Source of the DNA: Streptomyces sp. PKU-EA00015
GTDB taxonomy: Bacteria > Actinomycetota > Actinomycetes > Streptomycetales > Streptomycetaceae
Reading direction: 5' to 3'
Assembly (NCBI RefSeq): GCF_013387495.1
Contig: NZ_JABZEE010000046.1
Location: 1-64,000 of the forward strand
DNA: 64,000 nt
Part shown: in pieces, positions 1 to 8,800 of the stretch
Layout of the letters: each line of letters begins with the position of its first letter
Numbering within the stretch: the stretch's first letter is position 1
Notes under the pieces: model-generated
Told to the model about the DNA's origin: nothing
Seen by the model: only the letters and a program-made list of their open reading frames with translations
Databases searched by the model: none
Made by a program: the position numbers and the translations under genes

Positions 1-21
1 GGGCGGGGTCGGGGAACGGGC

Positions 22-150
22 TCACCGCACGCCCGCCACGAACATCCCCACCACCATCGCCAGCGCCAGCAGGATCCCCGCGCGACGGAGCATCGCCTGC
101 ATGTCGCGCAGCTCCTTCGGAGGCTCGTTCTTCGGGTCGGACCACAGCAT
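22..150 (-). CDS. small conserved single-pass membrane protein
   Basis: This is a 42-residue protein with a charged, proline-containing N-terminal half and one hydrophobic segment (about residues 26-40), ending in a short basic tail. I chose the ATG at 150 because an AAGG-type ribosome site lies about 5 bases upstream. It sits downstream of pccB-pccE in the same direction, as small unnamed genes do here in other Streptomyces (from memory). Function is unknown. Codon use is typical of the genome, so I regard it as a real gene. Confidence 0.7.
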   Translation of the reverse strand: MLWSDPKNEPPKELRDMQAMLRRAGILLALAMVVGMFVAGVR

Positions 151-185
151 GCCTTCGATCCTGCGGCCGCGAGCCGCCTCGCGCC

Positions 186-201
186 TGAGTACGCGTACTC
201 A
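186..201. promoter_or_regulatory. 16-bp perfect palindrome upstream of small membrane gene
   Basis: TGAGTACGCGTACTCA is a perfect 16-bp palindrome about 35 bases upstream of the ATG at 150. The position suits an operator or promoter element for the leftward small gene. No binding protein can be assigned from the sequence. Confidence 0.4.
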
Positions 202-344
202 ACCCACGAAGACCCGGCGCGCAGCGCCTCCAGCGTGTCCGTGTCCGCCGGGACGTTCGACCACGGCGACCACCCGCACCCCGACGACACGGGGTACGAG
301 TCATGGCCGCTGTGCCGGTCCGGGTCCTGCGGACGGGCATGGAC

Positions 345-379
345 AAGGGCCGGGCCCCCGCGACGCGGGCCCGGCCCTT
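345..379 (-). terminator. hairpin terminator after pccE
   Basis: A perfect 13-bp inverted repeat (AAGGGCCGGGCCC and its complement, 9-base loop) lies 12 bases beyond the pccE stop. It has the form of a Streptomyces hairpin terminator without a long T tract and would end the pccB-pccE transcript. Confidence 0.7.
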
Positions 380-391
380 CCGTTTACGGCC

Positions 392-601
392 TCAGACCGG
401 CCAGTAGCTGCGCGCCCACGACCGCGGGCCCGGCATCGGCCTGCGGGTGCGCGCGATCCGCGCCGGGTCCGACCAGCCCTCGGTCACCGGCGCCGACGTC
501 CCGGCCGCGGCCTGCGCGGTGGCCGCGGCCCGGGCCTGGACCACCGCCAGTGCGGCGGCCAGCTCCTCCGGGGTGGGGTTGCCTCGTACGACCTTGATCA
601 T
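392..601 (-). CDS. pccE: acyl-CoA carboxylase epsilon subunit (PccE-like)
   Basis: This 69-residue protein starts MIKVVRGNPTPEELAAALAV, the signature of the epsilon subunit of actinobacterial acyl-CoA carboxylases. The epsilon subunit binds the beta subunit and stimulates the holoenzyme that makes methylmalonyl-CoA. The middle is Ala/Thr-rich and the C-terminus carries a Trp/Pro/Arg-rich tail, as usual in the family. It follows pccB by 12 bases with a GGAGG ribosome site, so the two are surely one operon. The biotinylated alpha subunit is not in the window. Confidence 0.9.
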   Translation of the reverse strand: MIKVVRGNPTPEELAAALAVVQARAAATAQAAAGTSAPVTEGWSDPARIARTRRPMPGPRSWARSYWPV

Positions 602-613
602 CTCGTTGGCCTC

Positions 614-2206
614 CTAGAGGGGGATGTTGCCGTGCTTCTTCGGCGGCAGGCTCTCCCGCTTGGTGCGCAGCTGGCGCAGCCCCTTCACTATCTGCGCCCG
701 CGTCTCCGAGGGCATGATCACCGCGTCGATGTAGCCACGCTCGGCCGCCGTGTACGGGTTCAGCAGGGCGTCCTCGTACTCCTGGATCAGCCGGGCCCGG
801 GTGGCCTCCTGCTCCTGTTCGCCCTCGACGGCCGCGATGGTGCGGCGGTGCAGGATGTTCACCGCACCCTGCGCGCCCATGACCGCGATCTGGGCGGTGG
901 GCCAGGCCAGGTTCAGGTCGGCGCCCAGGTGCTTGGAGCCCATGACGTCGTACGCGCCGCCGAACGCCTTGCGCGTGATGACCGTGATGAGCGGAACGGT
1001 CGCCTCGGCGTACGCGTAGATCAGCTTCGCGCCGCGCCGGATGATGCCGCCGTACTCCTGGTCCACGCCCGGCAGGAAGCCCGGCACGTCCACGAAGGTC
1101 AGCACCGGCACGTTGAACGCGTCGCAGGTGCGCACGAAACGGGCCGCCTTCTCCGAGGCGTTGATGTCCAGGCAGCCGGCGAACTGCATCGGCTGGTTGG
1201 CCACGATGCCGACCGGGAAGCCCTCCACCCGCCCGAAGCCGGTGACGATGTTCGGCGCGAACAGCGCCTGCGTCTCCAGGAACTCGCCCTCGTCCAGCAC
1301 GTGCTCGATCACGGTGCGGATGTCGTACGGCTGGTTCGCCGAGTCGGGGATGAGCGTGTCCAGTTCCCGGTCCTCGTCGCCGACCGCGGTGTCGGAGGTC
1401 TCAGGGAACGCCGGGGGCTCGGAGAGGTTGTTGGACGGCAGGTACGACAGCAGCTGCTTGACGTACTCGATCGCGTCCTTCTCGTCGCCCGACATGTGGT
1501 GCGCCACGCCGGACGTGGTGTTGTGGGTGCGTGCGCCGCCGAGCTCCTCGAAGCCGACGTCCTCGCCGGTGACCGTCTTGATGACGTCGGGGCCGGTGAT
1601 GAACATGTGCGACGTCTGGTCGACCATCACCGTGAAGTCGGTGATCGCGGGGGAGTAGACGGCGCCGCCCGCGCACGGGCCCACGATCAGCGAGATCTGC
1701 GGGATGACGCCCGAGGCGTGGGTGTTGCGGCGGAAGATCTCGCCGTACATGCCGAGCGCGCTGACGCCTTCCTGGATGCGCGCGCCGCCTGAGTCGTTGA
1801 TGCCGATGACCGGGCAGCCGGTCTTCAGCGCGAAGTCCATCACCTTGATGATCTTCTGGCCGAAGACCTCGCCGAGGGCGCCGCCGAAGACGGTGAAGTC
1901 CTGCGAGAAGACGGCGACCGGACGGCCGTCGACCATGCCGTAACCGGTGACGACGCCGTCGCCGTACGGGCGGGTCTTCTCCAGGCCGAAGTTGGTCGAA
2001 CGATGGCGCGCGAACTCGTCCAGCTCCACGAACGAGTCCTCGTCCAGCAGCAGATCGATCCGCTCGCGGGCGGTCAACTTGCCCTTCGCATGCTGCTTTT
2101 CCACGGCGCGTGCGGAGCCGGCGTGCGTCGCCTCGTCGATACGGCGCTGGAGATCCGCGATCTTTCCCGCGGTGGTGTGGATGTCGATCTGTTCCGGCTC
2201 GGACAT
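614..2206 (-). CDS. pccB: propionyl-CoA carboxylase beta subunit
   Basis: This 530-residue carboxyltransferase subunit has two crotonase-fold halves. It transfers CO2 from biotin to propionyl-CoA to make (S)-methylmalonyl-CoA, an extender for polyketides and a precursor for odd-chain and methyl-branched lipids. Visible motifs are the oxyanion-hole sequence NDSGGARIQEG in the N half and the GGAYDVMGSKHLGAD stretch in the C half, whose Asp is the position reported to set propionyl preference in PccB. Length fits the family (about 530). Start is ATG. It is transcribed divergently from birA, the gene that biotinylates its partner subunit. Confidence 0.96.
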   Translation of the reverse strand: MSEPEQIDIHTTAGKIADLQRRIDEATHAGSARAVEKQHAKGKLTARERIDLLLDEDSFVELDEFARHRSTNFGLEKTRPYGDGVVTGYGMVDGRPVAVFSQDFTVFGGALGEVFGQKIIKVMDFALKTGCPVIGINDSGGARIQEGVSALGMYGEIFRRNTHASGVIPQISLIVGPCAGGAVYSPAITDFTVMVDQTSHMFITGPDVIKTVTGEDVGFEELGGARTHNTTSGVAHHMSGDEKDAIEYVKQLLSYLPSNNLSEPPAFPETSDTAVGDEDRELDTLIPDSANQPYDIRTVIEHVLDEGEFLETQALFAPNIVTGFGRVEGFPVGIVANQPMQFAGCLDINASEKAARFVRTCDAFNVPVLTFVDVPGFLPGVDQEYGGIIRRGAKLIYAYAEATVPLITVITRKAFGGAYDVMGSKHLGADLNLAWPTAQIAVMGAQGAVNILHRRTIAAVEGEQEQEATRARLIQEYEDALLNPYTAAERGYIDAVIMPSETRAQIVKGLRQLRTKRESLPPKKHGNIPL

Positions 2207-2340
2207 CGGGATGCGGCTCCCTGGCTGATCACGGGGACGGTAACGGAAGTCGATGAGGTGTTCCGTTGCTACTGACTCGTAGCGTATCGGCGCGGATACC
2301 GTTCGGCAGTGCGGTGTTTACCACACCTAACCTGGCTTGC

Positions 2341-3213
2341 ATGACGCCAGACAATGCGCCTGACGGCGCGCCCGCAAGCCGCTGGTCCGACCTCGACCGG
2401 CCCCCTCTGAACGTCCCCGCGCTGCGCCGGGGTCTGCTGGTCCCCGGCTCCCTGTGGACCTCGCTCGACGTGGTCACGGCCACCGGTTCGACCAACTCCG
2501 ACCTCGCGGCGCGGGCCGCGTCCCTCCCGGAGGGTGCGGTGCTCGTCGCCGAGGAGCAGACGGCGGGCCGCGGGCGCCTGGACCGCACCTGGAGCGCTCC
2601 GGCGCGCTCCGGCCTGTTCTTCTCCGTACTCCTGCGGCCCGGCGGCAGCGTGCCCGCCGAGAGCTGGGGCTGGCTCCCGCTGCTCGCCGGAGTCGCCGCC
2701 GCGACCGGTCTCGCCCGGTCCGCGGGCACCGACATGTCCCTCAAATGGCCCAACGACCTGCTGGTGACCGTTGATGGTGAGGAACGCAAGGCCGGGGGCA
2801 TCCTCGCCGAGCGCGCCGGGGACGACGCGGTCGTCCTCGGCATGGGCATCAACGTGACCCTGCGCGCCGACGAACTGCCCGTCCCCACCGCGGGCTCCCT
2901 CGCGCTCGCGAACGCCGTGTCCACCGACCGTGACCCGTTGCTGCGGGCCGTGCTGCGCTCACTGGAGCACTGGTACGGCGAGTGGCGCGCGGCCGGCGGC
3001 GACCCGGCCGCGTCCGGGGTCCAGGAGGCGTACGCGGCGGGCTGCGCGACGCTCGGGCGCACGGTGCGCGCGGACCTGCCCGGCGGGCGCTCCTTCACCG
3101 GGGAGGCCGTGGCCGTGGACGGTCAGGGCCGGGTGGTGCTGGTGGCGGCCGGCAACGGCGAGCGGATCGCGGTGAGCGCGGGCGACATCGTGCATCTGCG
3201 GACGGCGGACTGA
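2341..3213 (+). CDS. birA: biotin--[acetyl-CoA-carboxylase] ligase
   Basis: This 290-residue monofunctional biotin protein ligase activates biotin to biotinyl-AMP and attaches it to the carrier lysine of acyl-CoA carboxylases. GRGRL at residues 76-80 is the biotinyl-AMP loop and KWPNDLL begins at 135. There is no N-terminal helix-turn-helix, so it is not a biotin repressor. I chose the ATG at 2341. An ATG further upstream at 2266 adds 25 residues with no homology. A TAACCT hexamer lies about 8 bases before this ATG and could drive a nearly leaderless transcript. It is divergent from pccB, with a 134-bp shared promoter region. Confidence 0.94.
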   Translation: MTPDNAPDGAPASRWSDLDRPPLNVPALRRGLLVPGSLWTSLDVVTATGSTNSDLAARAASLPEGAVLVAEEQTAGRGRLDRTWSAPARSGLFFSVLLRPGGSVPAESWGWLPLLAGVAAATGLARSAGTDMSLKWPNDLLVTVDGEERKAGGILAERAGDDAVVLGMGINVTLRADELPVPTAGSLALANAVSTDRDPLLRAVLRSLEHWYGEWRAAGGDPAASGVQEAYAAGCATLGRTVRADLPGGRSFTGEAVAVDGQGRVVLVAAGNGERIAVSAGDIVHLRTAD

Positions 3214-3384
3214 AGCGGACTCCGCCGTGCCCCGCGCGGGCGCGGCGGCGGCCCCGTGGTGCGTCCACCTCTGCGAATCGGGTCCGTCGCCGGGACGTGA
3301 GCTGGGGCACACCTGCCGTATCGTTGAGGCGATCGAGCGACAGATCGGCAGGGCAGTGCGCAGGGAACGGGCAGGAGGCGGGTG

Positions 3385-4551
3385 GTGACCGTCGACGACA
3401 CCACTTCCGGCGCGGGCGATCGGGGCACCGGCTCCGGTGCGGGCTCCGGCTCCGGGTCCGGGTCGGTGCATCCGACACCGCACCACGAGGTCGACCACAC
3501 GGCGGAGCCGACCGACGACCCGCTGGCGATCCGCCTGGAACAGCTCATCCTCGGCGCGGAGCGGCGCTACACCGCCTTCCAGGCCGCCCGGACCGCGGGC
3601 GTCTCCATGGAGCTGGCCTCCCGCTTCTGGCGGGCGATGGGCTTCGCCGACATCGGCCAGGCCAAGGCGCTCACCGAGGCCGACGTGCTGGCCCTGCGAC
3701 GGCTCGCCGGTCTGGTCGAGGCCGGCCTGCTGAGCGAGCCGATGGCCGTGCAGGTGGCCCGGTCCACCGGGCAGACCACCGCCCGGCTGGCCGAATGGCA
3801 GATCGACTCCTTCCTGGAGGGGCTGACGGAGCCGCCCGAGCCCGGCATGACCCGCACGGAGGTCACGTATCCCCTCGTCGAGCTGCTCCTGCCCGAGCTG
3901 GAGGAGTTCCTCGTCTACGTCTGGCGGCGCCAGCTCGCCGCGGCGACCGGCCGGGTCGTGCAGGCCGCCGACGACGAGGAGATGGTCGACCGCCGTCTCG
4001 CCGTCGGATTCGCGGACCTGGTCGGCTTCACCCGGCTGACGCGCCGCCTGGAGGAGGAGGAACTGGGCGAGCTCGTCGAGTCCTTCGAGACGACCTGCGC
4101 GGACCTGGTCGCGGCGCACGGCGGCCGCCTCATCAAGACCCTCGGCGACGAGGTGCTGTACGCGGCGGACGACGCCCGCACGGCGGCGGAGATCGCGCTT
4201 CGGCTCATCGACGCGATGACGCAGGACGAGACGATGCCGGCGCTGCGGGTGGGCATCGCGTTCGGGACGGTCACGACGCGGATGGGCGACGTGTTCGGTA
4301 CGACGGTGAACCTGGCGAGCCGGCTGACGTCGATAGCGCCGAAGGACGCCGTGCTGGTGGACGGCGCCTTCGCGGAGGAGCTGATCAGGACGGGCGACGC
4401 GCCGAGGTCGGAGGCGGAGGCGGCTGCGGCGGAGAAGGAGAGCGACGAGCCGCTGCCCTACCGCTACGGCCTCCAGCCGATGTGGCAGCGCCCGGTGCGT
4501 GGCCTGGGCGTGGTGGAGCCGTGGCTGCTGTCGCGGCGCACCACCGCGTGA
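3385..4551 (+). CDS. cya: class III adenylate cyclase
   Basis: This 388-residue protein makes cAMP from ATP, and in Streptomyces it is linked to germination and development. The N-terminal half is an alpha-helical regulatory domain after a Gly/Ser-rich leader. The C-terminal half is the catalytic domain: FADLVGFTRL carries the first metal aspartate, KTLGDEVLY the second, and VGIAFGTVTTRMGDVFG the substrate region. There is no membrane segment, so it is cytosolic. Tandem GTG codons lie at 3382 and 3385. The AGGAGG at 3373-3378 is better spaced for 3385. Confidence 0.93.
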   Translation: MTVDDTTSGAGDRGTGSGAGSGSGSGSVHPTPHHEVDHTAEPTDDPLAIRLEQLILGAERRYTAFQAARTAGVSMELASRFWRAMGFADIGQAKALTEADVLALRRLAGLVEAGLLSEPMAVQVARSTGQTTARLAEWQIDSFLEGLTEPPEPGMTRTEVTYPLVELLLPELEEFLVYVWRRQLAAATGRVVQAADDEEMVDRRLAVGFADLVGFTRLTRRLEEEELGELVESFETTCADLVAAHGGRLIKTLGDEVLYAADDARTAAEIALRLIDAMTQDETMPALRVGIAFGTVTTRMGDVFGTTVNLASRLTSIAPKDAVLVDGAFAEELIRTGDAPRSEAEAAAAEKESDEPLPYRYGLQPMWQRPVRGLGVVEPWLLSRRTTA

Positions 4552-5069
4552 CAGTCCCCCTGTCCCGCCCCTCCCCGCACCTCTGACGAGACCGCCGCCG
4601 TCCCGGCCCCGAACGCGCCTGCTTCGCGGCACGCGTCGTCTTCCGACCTCGGCGGCGGGCCTGTGATGCGCCTTCTCCGCGGCGCGGTCCCGCGCGACTC
4701 CGGGCGCGCCTGCGTGGAGGCGGGGTTGGCGTGACCGCCTCGCGGCGGTGCCTGCGGGACTCGGGTCGAGCGCCCAGTTCGCGGCGCGAAATGCCCTCCA
4801 TGCCCGCGGCCTGCGGCGCGCCCGCTCCGCGGCGCGGAGCCCCAGCTGGAGGCCCTGGGCACGCGTGCGCCGCCCACGGCGGCCGCTTCGCGGGGCGCGT
4901 TGCCCTCCGCGCGCGGAGGGCCCGGCCCGTGGTGTCCGGCTTGGCGGCTCCGGGGCCGAGCGTCGGACGCGGACCTGGCCCTGCGCCGGGTCGGGGAGGC
5001 CTCGGCGCACGGGCGGCGGGGCGCTAGGCTGCGCGGAGTGAACCAGCGTTAACCGGGAGGGTGGCTGTC
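4552..5069. other. intergenic region, GC-rich, no convincing gene
   Basis: About 520 bases between cya and the enoyl-CoA hydratase hold only overlapping open frames with no ribosome site, no shared codon bias and many CGCGGCGC-type repeats. A perfect 18-bp palindrome (CCCTCCGCGCGCGGAGGG) lies at 4903-4920. I see no coding region. It may hold a degraded gene or dispersed repeats. Confidence 0.55.
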
Positions 5070-5870
5070 ATGTCGGAATCCGAGCAGCGCTTCGGGGAGT
5101 TCGTCGTCGTCCGCAGGCACGAGCAGGGGCACGTCGCCGAGCTCGTGCTCGACCGGCCCAAGGCCATGAACGCCGTGTCCACCGGCATGGCCCGTTCCCT
5201 CGGTGCCGCCTGCGACGCGCTCGCCGCCGACCGGGACGTGCGCGTCACCGTGCTGACCTCCAGCAACGACCGCGCCTTCTGCGTCGGCGCCGACCTCAAG
5301 GAGCGCAACTCCTTCTCCGACGCCGACCTCGTGCGCCAGCGCCCCACCGCCCGCGGGGCGTACACCGGCGTGCTGGAGCTGCCCATGCCCACCGTCGCCG
5401 CCGTGCACGGCTTCGCCCTCGGCGGCGGGTTCGAGCTCGCGCTCTCCTGCGACGTGATCGTCGCCGACGAGACCGCCGTGGTCGGCCTGCCCGAGGTCTC
5501 CGTCGGCGTGATCCCCGGCGGCGGCGGGACCCAGTTGCTGCCCCGCCGGGTCGGGGCCGCGCGGGCCGCCGAGCTGGTGTTCACCGCGCGGCGCGTGGAG
5601 GCGGCGGAAGCAAGGGAGTTGGGGCTCGTCGACGTGCTCGCCAAGGACGCCCGCACCGAGGCCCTCGAGCTCGCCGCCCAGATCGCGGTCAACTCGCCGG
5701 TGGGCCTGCGCAACGCCAAGAAGGCGATGCGGCTCGGGCAGGGGCTCGACCTGCGCGCGGGGCTCGAGGTCGAGGACGCGGCCTGGCGGGCGACGGCCTT
5801 CTCCGGCGACCGCGCCGAGGGCGTCGCCGCGTTCAACGAGAAGCGGAAGCCCGCCTGGCCCGGCGAGTGA
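5070..5870 (+). CDS. enoyl-CoA hydratase/isomerase family protein
   Basis: This 266-residue crotonase-fold enzyme probably hydrates 2-enoyl-CoA in fatty-acid or amino-acid degradation. The oxyanion-hole elements are visible: FCVGADLKER in the N-terminal part, then GGGFELALSCDVIVAD and GLPEVSVGVIPGGGGTQLLPR with the catalytic-type Glu. Length matches the family. I prefer the ATG at 5070 over GTG 5061, because the GGGAGG at 5055-5060 abuts the GTG but sits 9 bases before the ATG. Exact substrate is not predictable. A methylglutaconyl-CoA hydratase (AUH-like) role is possible. Confidence 0.9.
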   Translation: MSESEQRFGEFVVVRRHEQGHVAELVLDRPKAMNAVSTGMARSLGAACDALAADRDVRVTVLTSSNDRAFCVGADLKERNSFSDADLVRQRPTARGAYTGVLELPMPTVAAVHGFALGGGFELALSCDVIVADETAVVGLPEVSVGVIPGGGGTQLLPRRVGAARAAELVFTARRVEAAEARELGLVDVLAKDARTEALELAAQIAVNSPVGLRNAKKAMRLGQGLDLRAGLEVEDAAWRATAFSGDRAEGVAAFNEKRKPAWPGE

Positions 5871-5917
5871 CCCGCGTCAACGGATCAAATCGGCCGAAAC
5901 CTCCCTAAGCTGGGGAG

Positions 5918-7090
5918 ATGGCTGAGGATCGGCGATTGCGGGCCGTGGTCGCACTGGCGCAGGCGATGGCGGCCGCCCACACGCCGCGCGAGTCCTGGCG
6001 GGCGGCGGCCCTGGGCGGCTGCGTCGCGCTGGACGGCACCTTCGCCGCGCTCTCCGTGTGGGAGCGCGAGCGGGGTCGGCTCAAGGTGCTGGTCAACGCC
6101 GGGCAACGGGCCGAGGGGGAGGAGGAGTTCCCCGAGGCGGAGACGTACCCGGTGAACCGATTTCCCGAGATCACCGAGTTCCTGCACGAGCAGTGGGCCG
6201 GCGGCGGCGAACCCGACGCCTGGGTGGAGACGGCGGACGGGCCGGCCACCGACGGGCACGGCTACTGCCACCAGAGGGTCTCCGCGCTGCGCAGGCGCCG
6301 GCGCGGCTGCTGCGTCGTGGCCCCGATCGTGCTGCACGGCCGGGCCTGGGGCGAGTTGTACGTGGCGCGGTCGCTCGGCGCCCCCGTCTTCGACCGGGAG
6401 GACGCCGACTTCGCCACCGTGCTCGCCTCGGTCGTGGCCGCGGGCATCGTGCAGACCGAGCGGCTGGAGGAGGTGCGCAGGCTCGCGTACACGGACCCGC
6501 TGACCGGCCTCGCCAACCGCCGCGCCGTGGACACCCGCCTGGACGAGGCGCTGGAGCAGCACCGCAGGGACGACTCGGTGGTGAGCCTCGTGGTGTGCGA
6601 CCTCAACGGCCTCAAGCAGGTCAACGACACACTCGGGCACGCGGTCGGCGACCGTCTGCTGGAGCGCTTCGGCTCGGTGCTCTCGCGGTGCGGCGCGATG
6701 CTGCCGGGCGCCCTCGCGGCGCGCCTCGGCGGTGACGAGTTCTGTCTGGTCAGCGTGGGTCCCTCGGCCGACGAGGTGATCAAGGCGGCGGACGAACTCT
6801 GTGTGAGGGCAGCCGAGTTGGAACTCGGGGCGGGGGTCGCGTGCGGGGTCGCGTCCACCGGCGACCCGATCGGCCAGGTCCACTCGGGCCGGCGGCTGTT
6901 CCGGCTGGCGGACGCCGCCCAGTACCGGGCGAAGGCGGCCCGGTCGCCCCGGCCCGTGGTCGCCGGCCGGGACGGCGCCGTCATGCGGCTCGCCGACAGC
7001 CCGCCGCGCTCCCCGCAGTACCGCCGCCGCTTCCGCGACGCCCGCCCGGAGGAGGACGCGGAGGCGCAGGAGCCCTGGAGCGAGCCGTGA
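5918..7090 (+). CDS. GAF-GGDEF diguanylate cyclase (CdgE-like)
   Basis: This 390-residue cytosolic protein has a GAF-like sensory domain (about 1-185) and a GGDEF domain (about 190-345) with an intact GGDEF at 271-275. It would make cyclic di-GMP, which in Streptomyces binds BldD and delays development. The linker carries LAYTDPLTGLANRRAVDTRL, the classic start of the cyclase domain. No RxxD inhibitory site is evident just before GGDEF. The C-terminal tail is disordered and Arg/Glu-rich. GGGGAG precedes the ATG. The position next to hutH matches S. coelicolor cdgE (from memory). Confidence 0.9.
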   Translation: MAEDRRLRAVVALAQAMAAAHTPRESWRAAALGGCVALDGTFAALSVWERERGRLKVLVNAGQRAEGEEEFPEAETYPVNRFPEITEFLHEQWAGGGEPDAWVETADGPATDGHGYCHQRVSALRRRRRGCCVVAPIVLHGRAWGELYVARSLGAPVFDREDADFATVLASVVAAGIVQTERLEEVRRLAYTDPLTGLANRRAVDTRLDEALEQHRRDDSVVSLVVCDLNGLKQVNDTLGHAVGDRLLERFGSVLSRCGAMLPGALAARLGGDEFCLVSVGPSADEVIKAADELCVRAAELELGAGVACGVASTGDPIGQVHSGRRLFRLADAAQYRAKAARSPRPVVAGRDGAVMRLADSPPRSPQYRRRFRDARPEEDAEAQEPWSEP

Positions 7091-7156
7091 GGCGGTGAGG
7101 GGCGGGTCCGGAGCCGACTGGTGACAGGTTGGGATTCAGTCCGTACGCTGCTGAAT

Positions 7157-8734
7157 ATGGATATGCAAACTGTCGTGGTGGGGACGTCCGGTACCACCGC
7201 CGATGACGTCATCGCCGTGGCCCGCGAAGGCGCCCGCGTCGAGCTCTCGGCCGAAGCCCGCACCGCCCTCGCCGAGGCCCGCTCCATCGTGGACGCCCTG
7301 GCCGCCAAGCCCGAGCCCGTCTACGGGGTCTCCACCGGATTCGGCGCCCTCGCCACCCGTCACATCAGCCCCGAGCTCCGTGCCCAGCTCCAGCGCAACA
7401 TCGTCCGCTCGCACGCCGCCGGCATGGGCCCGCGCGTCGAGCGCGAGGTCGTGCGCGCCCTGATGTTCCTGCGGCTCAAGACCGTGTGCTCGGGGTACAC
7501 CGGCGTACGCCCCGAGGTCGCGCAGACCATGGCCGCCGTGCTGAACGCGGGCATCACGCCCGTCGTCCACGAGTACGGCTCCCTCGGCTGCTCCGGCGAC
7601 CTCGCGCCGCTGTCGCACTGCGCGCTCGCCCTCATGGGCGAAGGCGACGCCGAGGGCCCCGACGGCACCGTGCGGCCCGCCGGCGAGCTGCTCGCCGAGC
7701 ACGGCATCGAGCCCGTGGAGCTGCGTGAGAAGGAGGGCCTCGCGCTGCTCAACGGCACCGACGGCATGCTCGGCATGCTGATCATGGCCCTCGCCGACCT
7801 CGACCGCCTCTACAAGTCCGCCGACATCACCGCCGCGCTGTCCCTGGAGGCGCTGCTCGGCACCGAGAAGGTCCTCGCTCCCGAGCTGCACACCGTCCGC
7901 CCGCACCCCGGCCAGGGCGCCTCCGCGGCCAACATGCTCGCCGTCCTCAAGGGCTCGGGCCTCACGGGCCACTTCCAGGAGGAGGAAGCACCCCGCGTCC
8001 AGGACGCGTACTCGGTGCGCTGCGCCCCGCAGGTCGCCGGCGCCGGCCGCGACACCATGGCGCACGCCCGCCTGGTCGCCGACCGCGAGCTCGCCTCCGC
8101 CGTCGACAACCCGATCGTGCTGCGTGGGGGTACCTCCCAGGCCGAAGGCTCTGGGGGAGGCAGGGTGGAGTCCAACGGCAACTTCCACGGTGCGCCCGTC
8201 GCCTACGTCCTGGACTTCCTCGCCGTCGCCGCCGCCGACCTCGGCTCGATCTCCGAGCGCCGCACCGACCGGCTTCTGGACAAGAACCGCTCGCACGGCC
8301 TGCCGCCGTTCCTCGCCGACGACGCCGGCGTGGACTCGGGCCTGATGATCGCCCAGTACACGCAGGCCGCCCTGGTCAGCGAGATGAAGCGGCTCGCCGT
8401 CCCGGCGTCCGCCGACTCCATCCCGTCCTCCGCCATGCAGGAGGACCACGTCTCCATGGGCTGGTCCGCCGCCCGCAAGCTGCGCACCGCCGTCGGCAAC
8501 CTGGCGCGCATCATCGCCGTCGAGCTGTACGCGGCGACCCGCGCCATCGAGCTGCGCCGCCACCTGACCCCGGCCCCCGCCTCGCAGGCCGCCATCGCCG
8601 CCCTGCGCGCGGCCGGTGTCGAGGGGCCGGGCCCGGACCGTTTCCTCGCGCCCGACCTGGAGGCCGCGGAGGCGTTCGTACGGGACGGGAAGCTCGTCGC
8701 GGCCGTGGAGCCGGTGACCGGACCGCTGGCCTGA
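7157..8734 (+). CDS. hutH: histidine ammonia-lyase
   Basis: This 525-residue enzyme deaminates L-histidine to urocanate, the first step of histidine use. The MIO electrophile would form from Cys145-Ser146-Gly147 in GSLGCSGDLAPLSH. Many enzymes have Ala-Ser-Gly, and Cys-Ser-Gly is the streptomycete form. GVSTGFGAL near residue 55 supplies the lid Tyr, and SSAMQEDHVSMGW lies near the C-terminus. I chose ATG 7157 (MDMQTVVVGTSG), since the upstream frame lacks homology. Around residues 323-335 there is a Gly/Ser-rich insertion encoded by a palindromic repeat (8124-8160). It keeps the frame and lies just before the conserved ESNGNFHGAP segment. Expression as a single gene is likely. Confidence 0.95.
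   Translation: MDMQTVVVGTSGTTADDVIAVAREGARVELSAEARTALAEARSIVDALAAKPEPVYGVSTGFGALATRHISPELRAQLQRNIVRSHAAGMGPRVEREVVRALMFLRLKTVCSGYTGVRPEVAQTMAAVLNAGITPVVHEYGSLGCSGDLAPLSHCALALMGEGDAEGPDGTVRPAGELLAEHGIEPVELREKEGLALLNGTDGMLGMLIMALADLDRLYKSADITAALSLEALLGTEKVLAPELHTVRPHPGQGASAANMLAVLKGSGLTGHFQEEEAPRVQDAYSVRCAPQVAGAGRDTMAHARLVADRELASAVDNPIVLRGGTSQAEGSGGGRVESNGNFHGAPVAYVLDFLAVAAADLGSISERRTDRLLDKNRSHGLPPFLADDAGVDSGLMIAQYTQAALVSEMKRLAVPASADSIPSSAMQEDHVSMGWSAARKLRTAVGNLARIIAVELYAATRAIELRRHLTPAPASQAAIAALRAAGVEGPGPDRFLAPDLEAAEAFVRDGKLVAAVEPVTGPLA
8124..8160. repeat. short palindromic repeat inside hutH
   Basis: The 37-bp stretch reads GTGGGGGTACCTCCCAGG..., then ...GGCTCTGGGGGAGG, and can form a hairpin (CCTCCCAGGCC against GGCTCTGGGGGAGG with a GAA loop). 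Elements of this look are, from memory, scattered through Streptomyces genomes, usually between genes. Here it adds about ten residues to HutH in frame. Confidence 0.6.
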
Positions 8735-8745
8735 GGCCCGAGCGG

Positions 8746-8782
8746 AAGGGCCGTTCCGCCGGCGACGGCGGAGCGGCCCTTT
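8746..8782. terminator. bidirectional hairpin terminator
   Basis: A near-perfect inverted repeat of about 16 bp (AAGGGCCGTTCCGCCG and its near-complement, ending CCCTTT) separates convergent hutH and the LAETG gene and can serve both. Confidence 0.75.
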
Positions 8783-8800
8783 CGGCGCGGCGGGTGAGCG

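Noticed and set aside
101..1792. 563-codon open frame on the + strand across pccB
   Set aside because: It is the antisense shadow of pccB: Arg/Val/Leu-rich, no ribosome site and no known motif.
2959..5010. 683-codon leftward frame across birA, cya and the gap
   Set aside because: It crosses two real genes on the other strand and has random Arg/Ala/Gly composition.
4552..5069. Several 90-130 codon frames in the cya-echA gap
   Set aside because: They overlap on both strands, lack ribosome sites and show no consistent codon bias.
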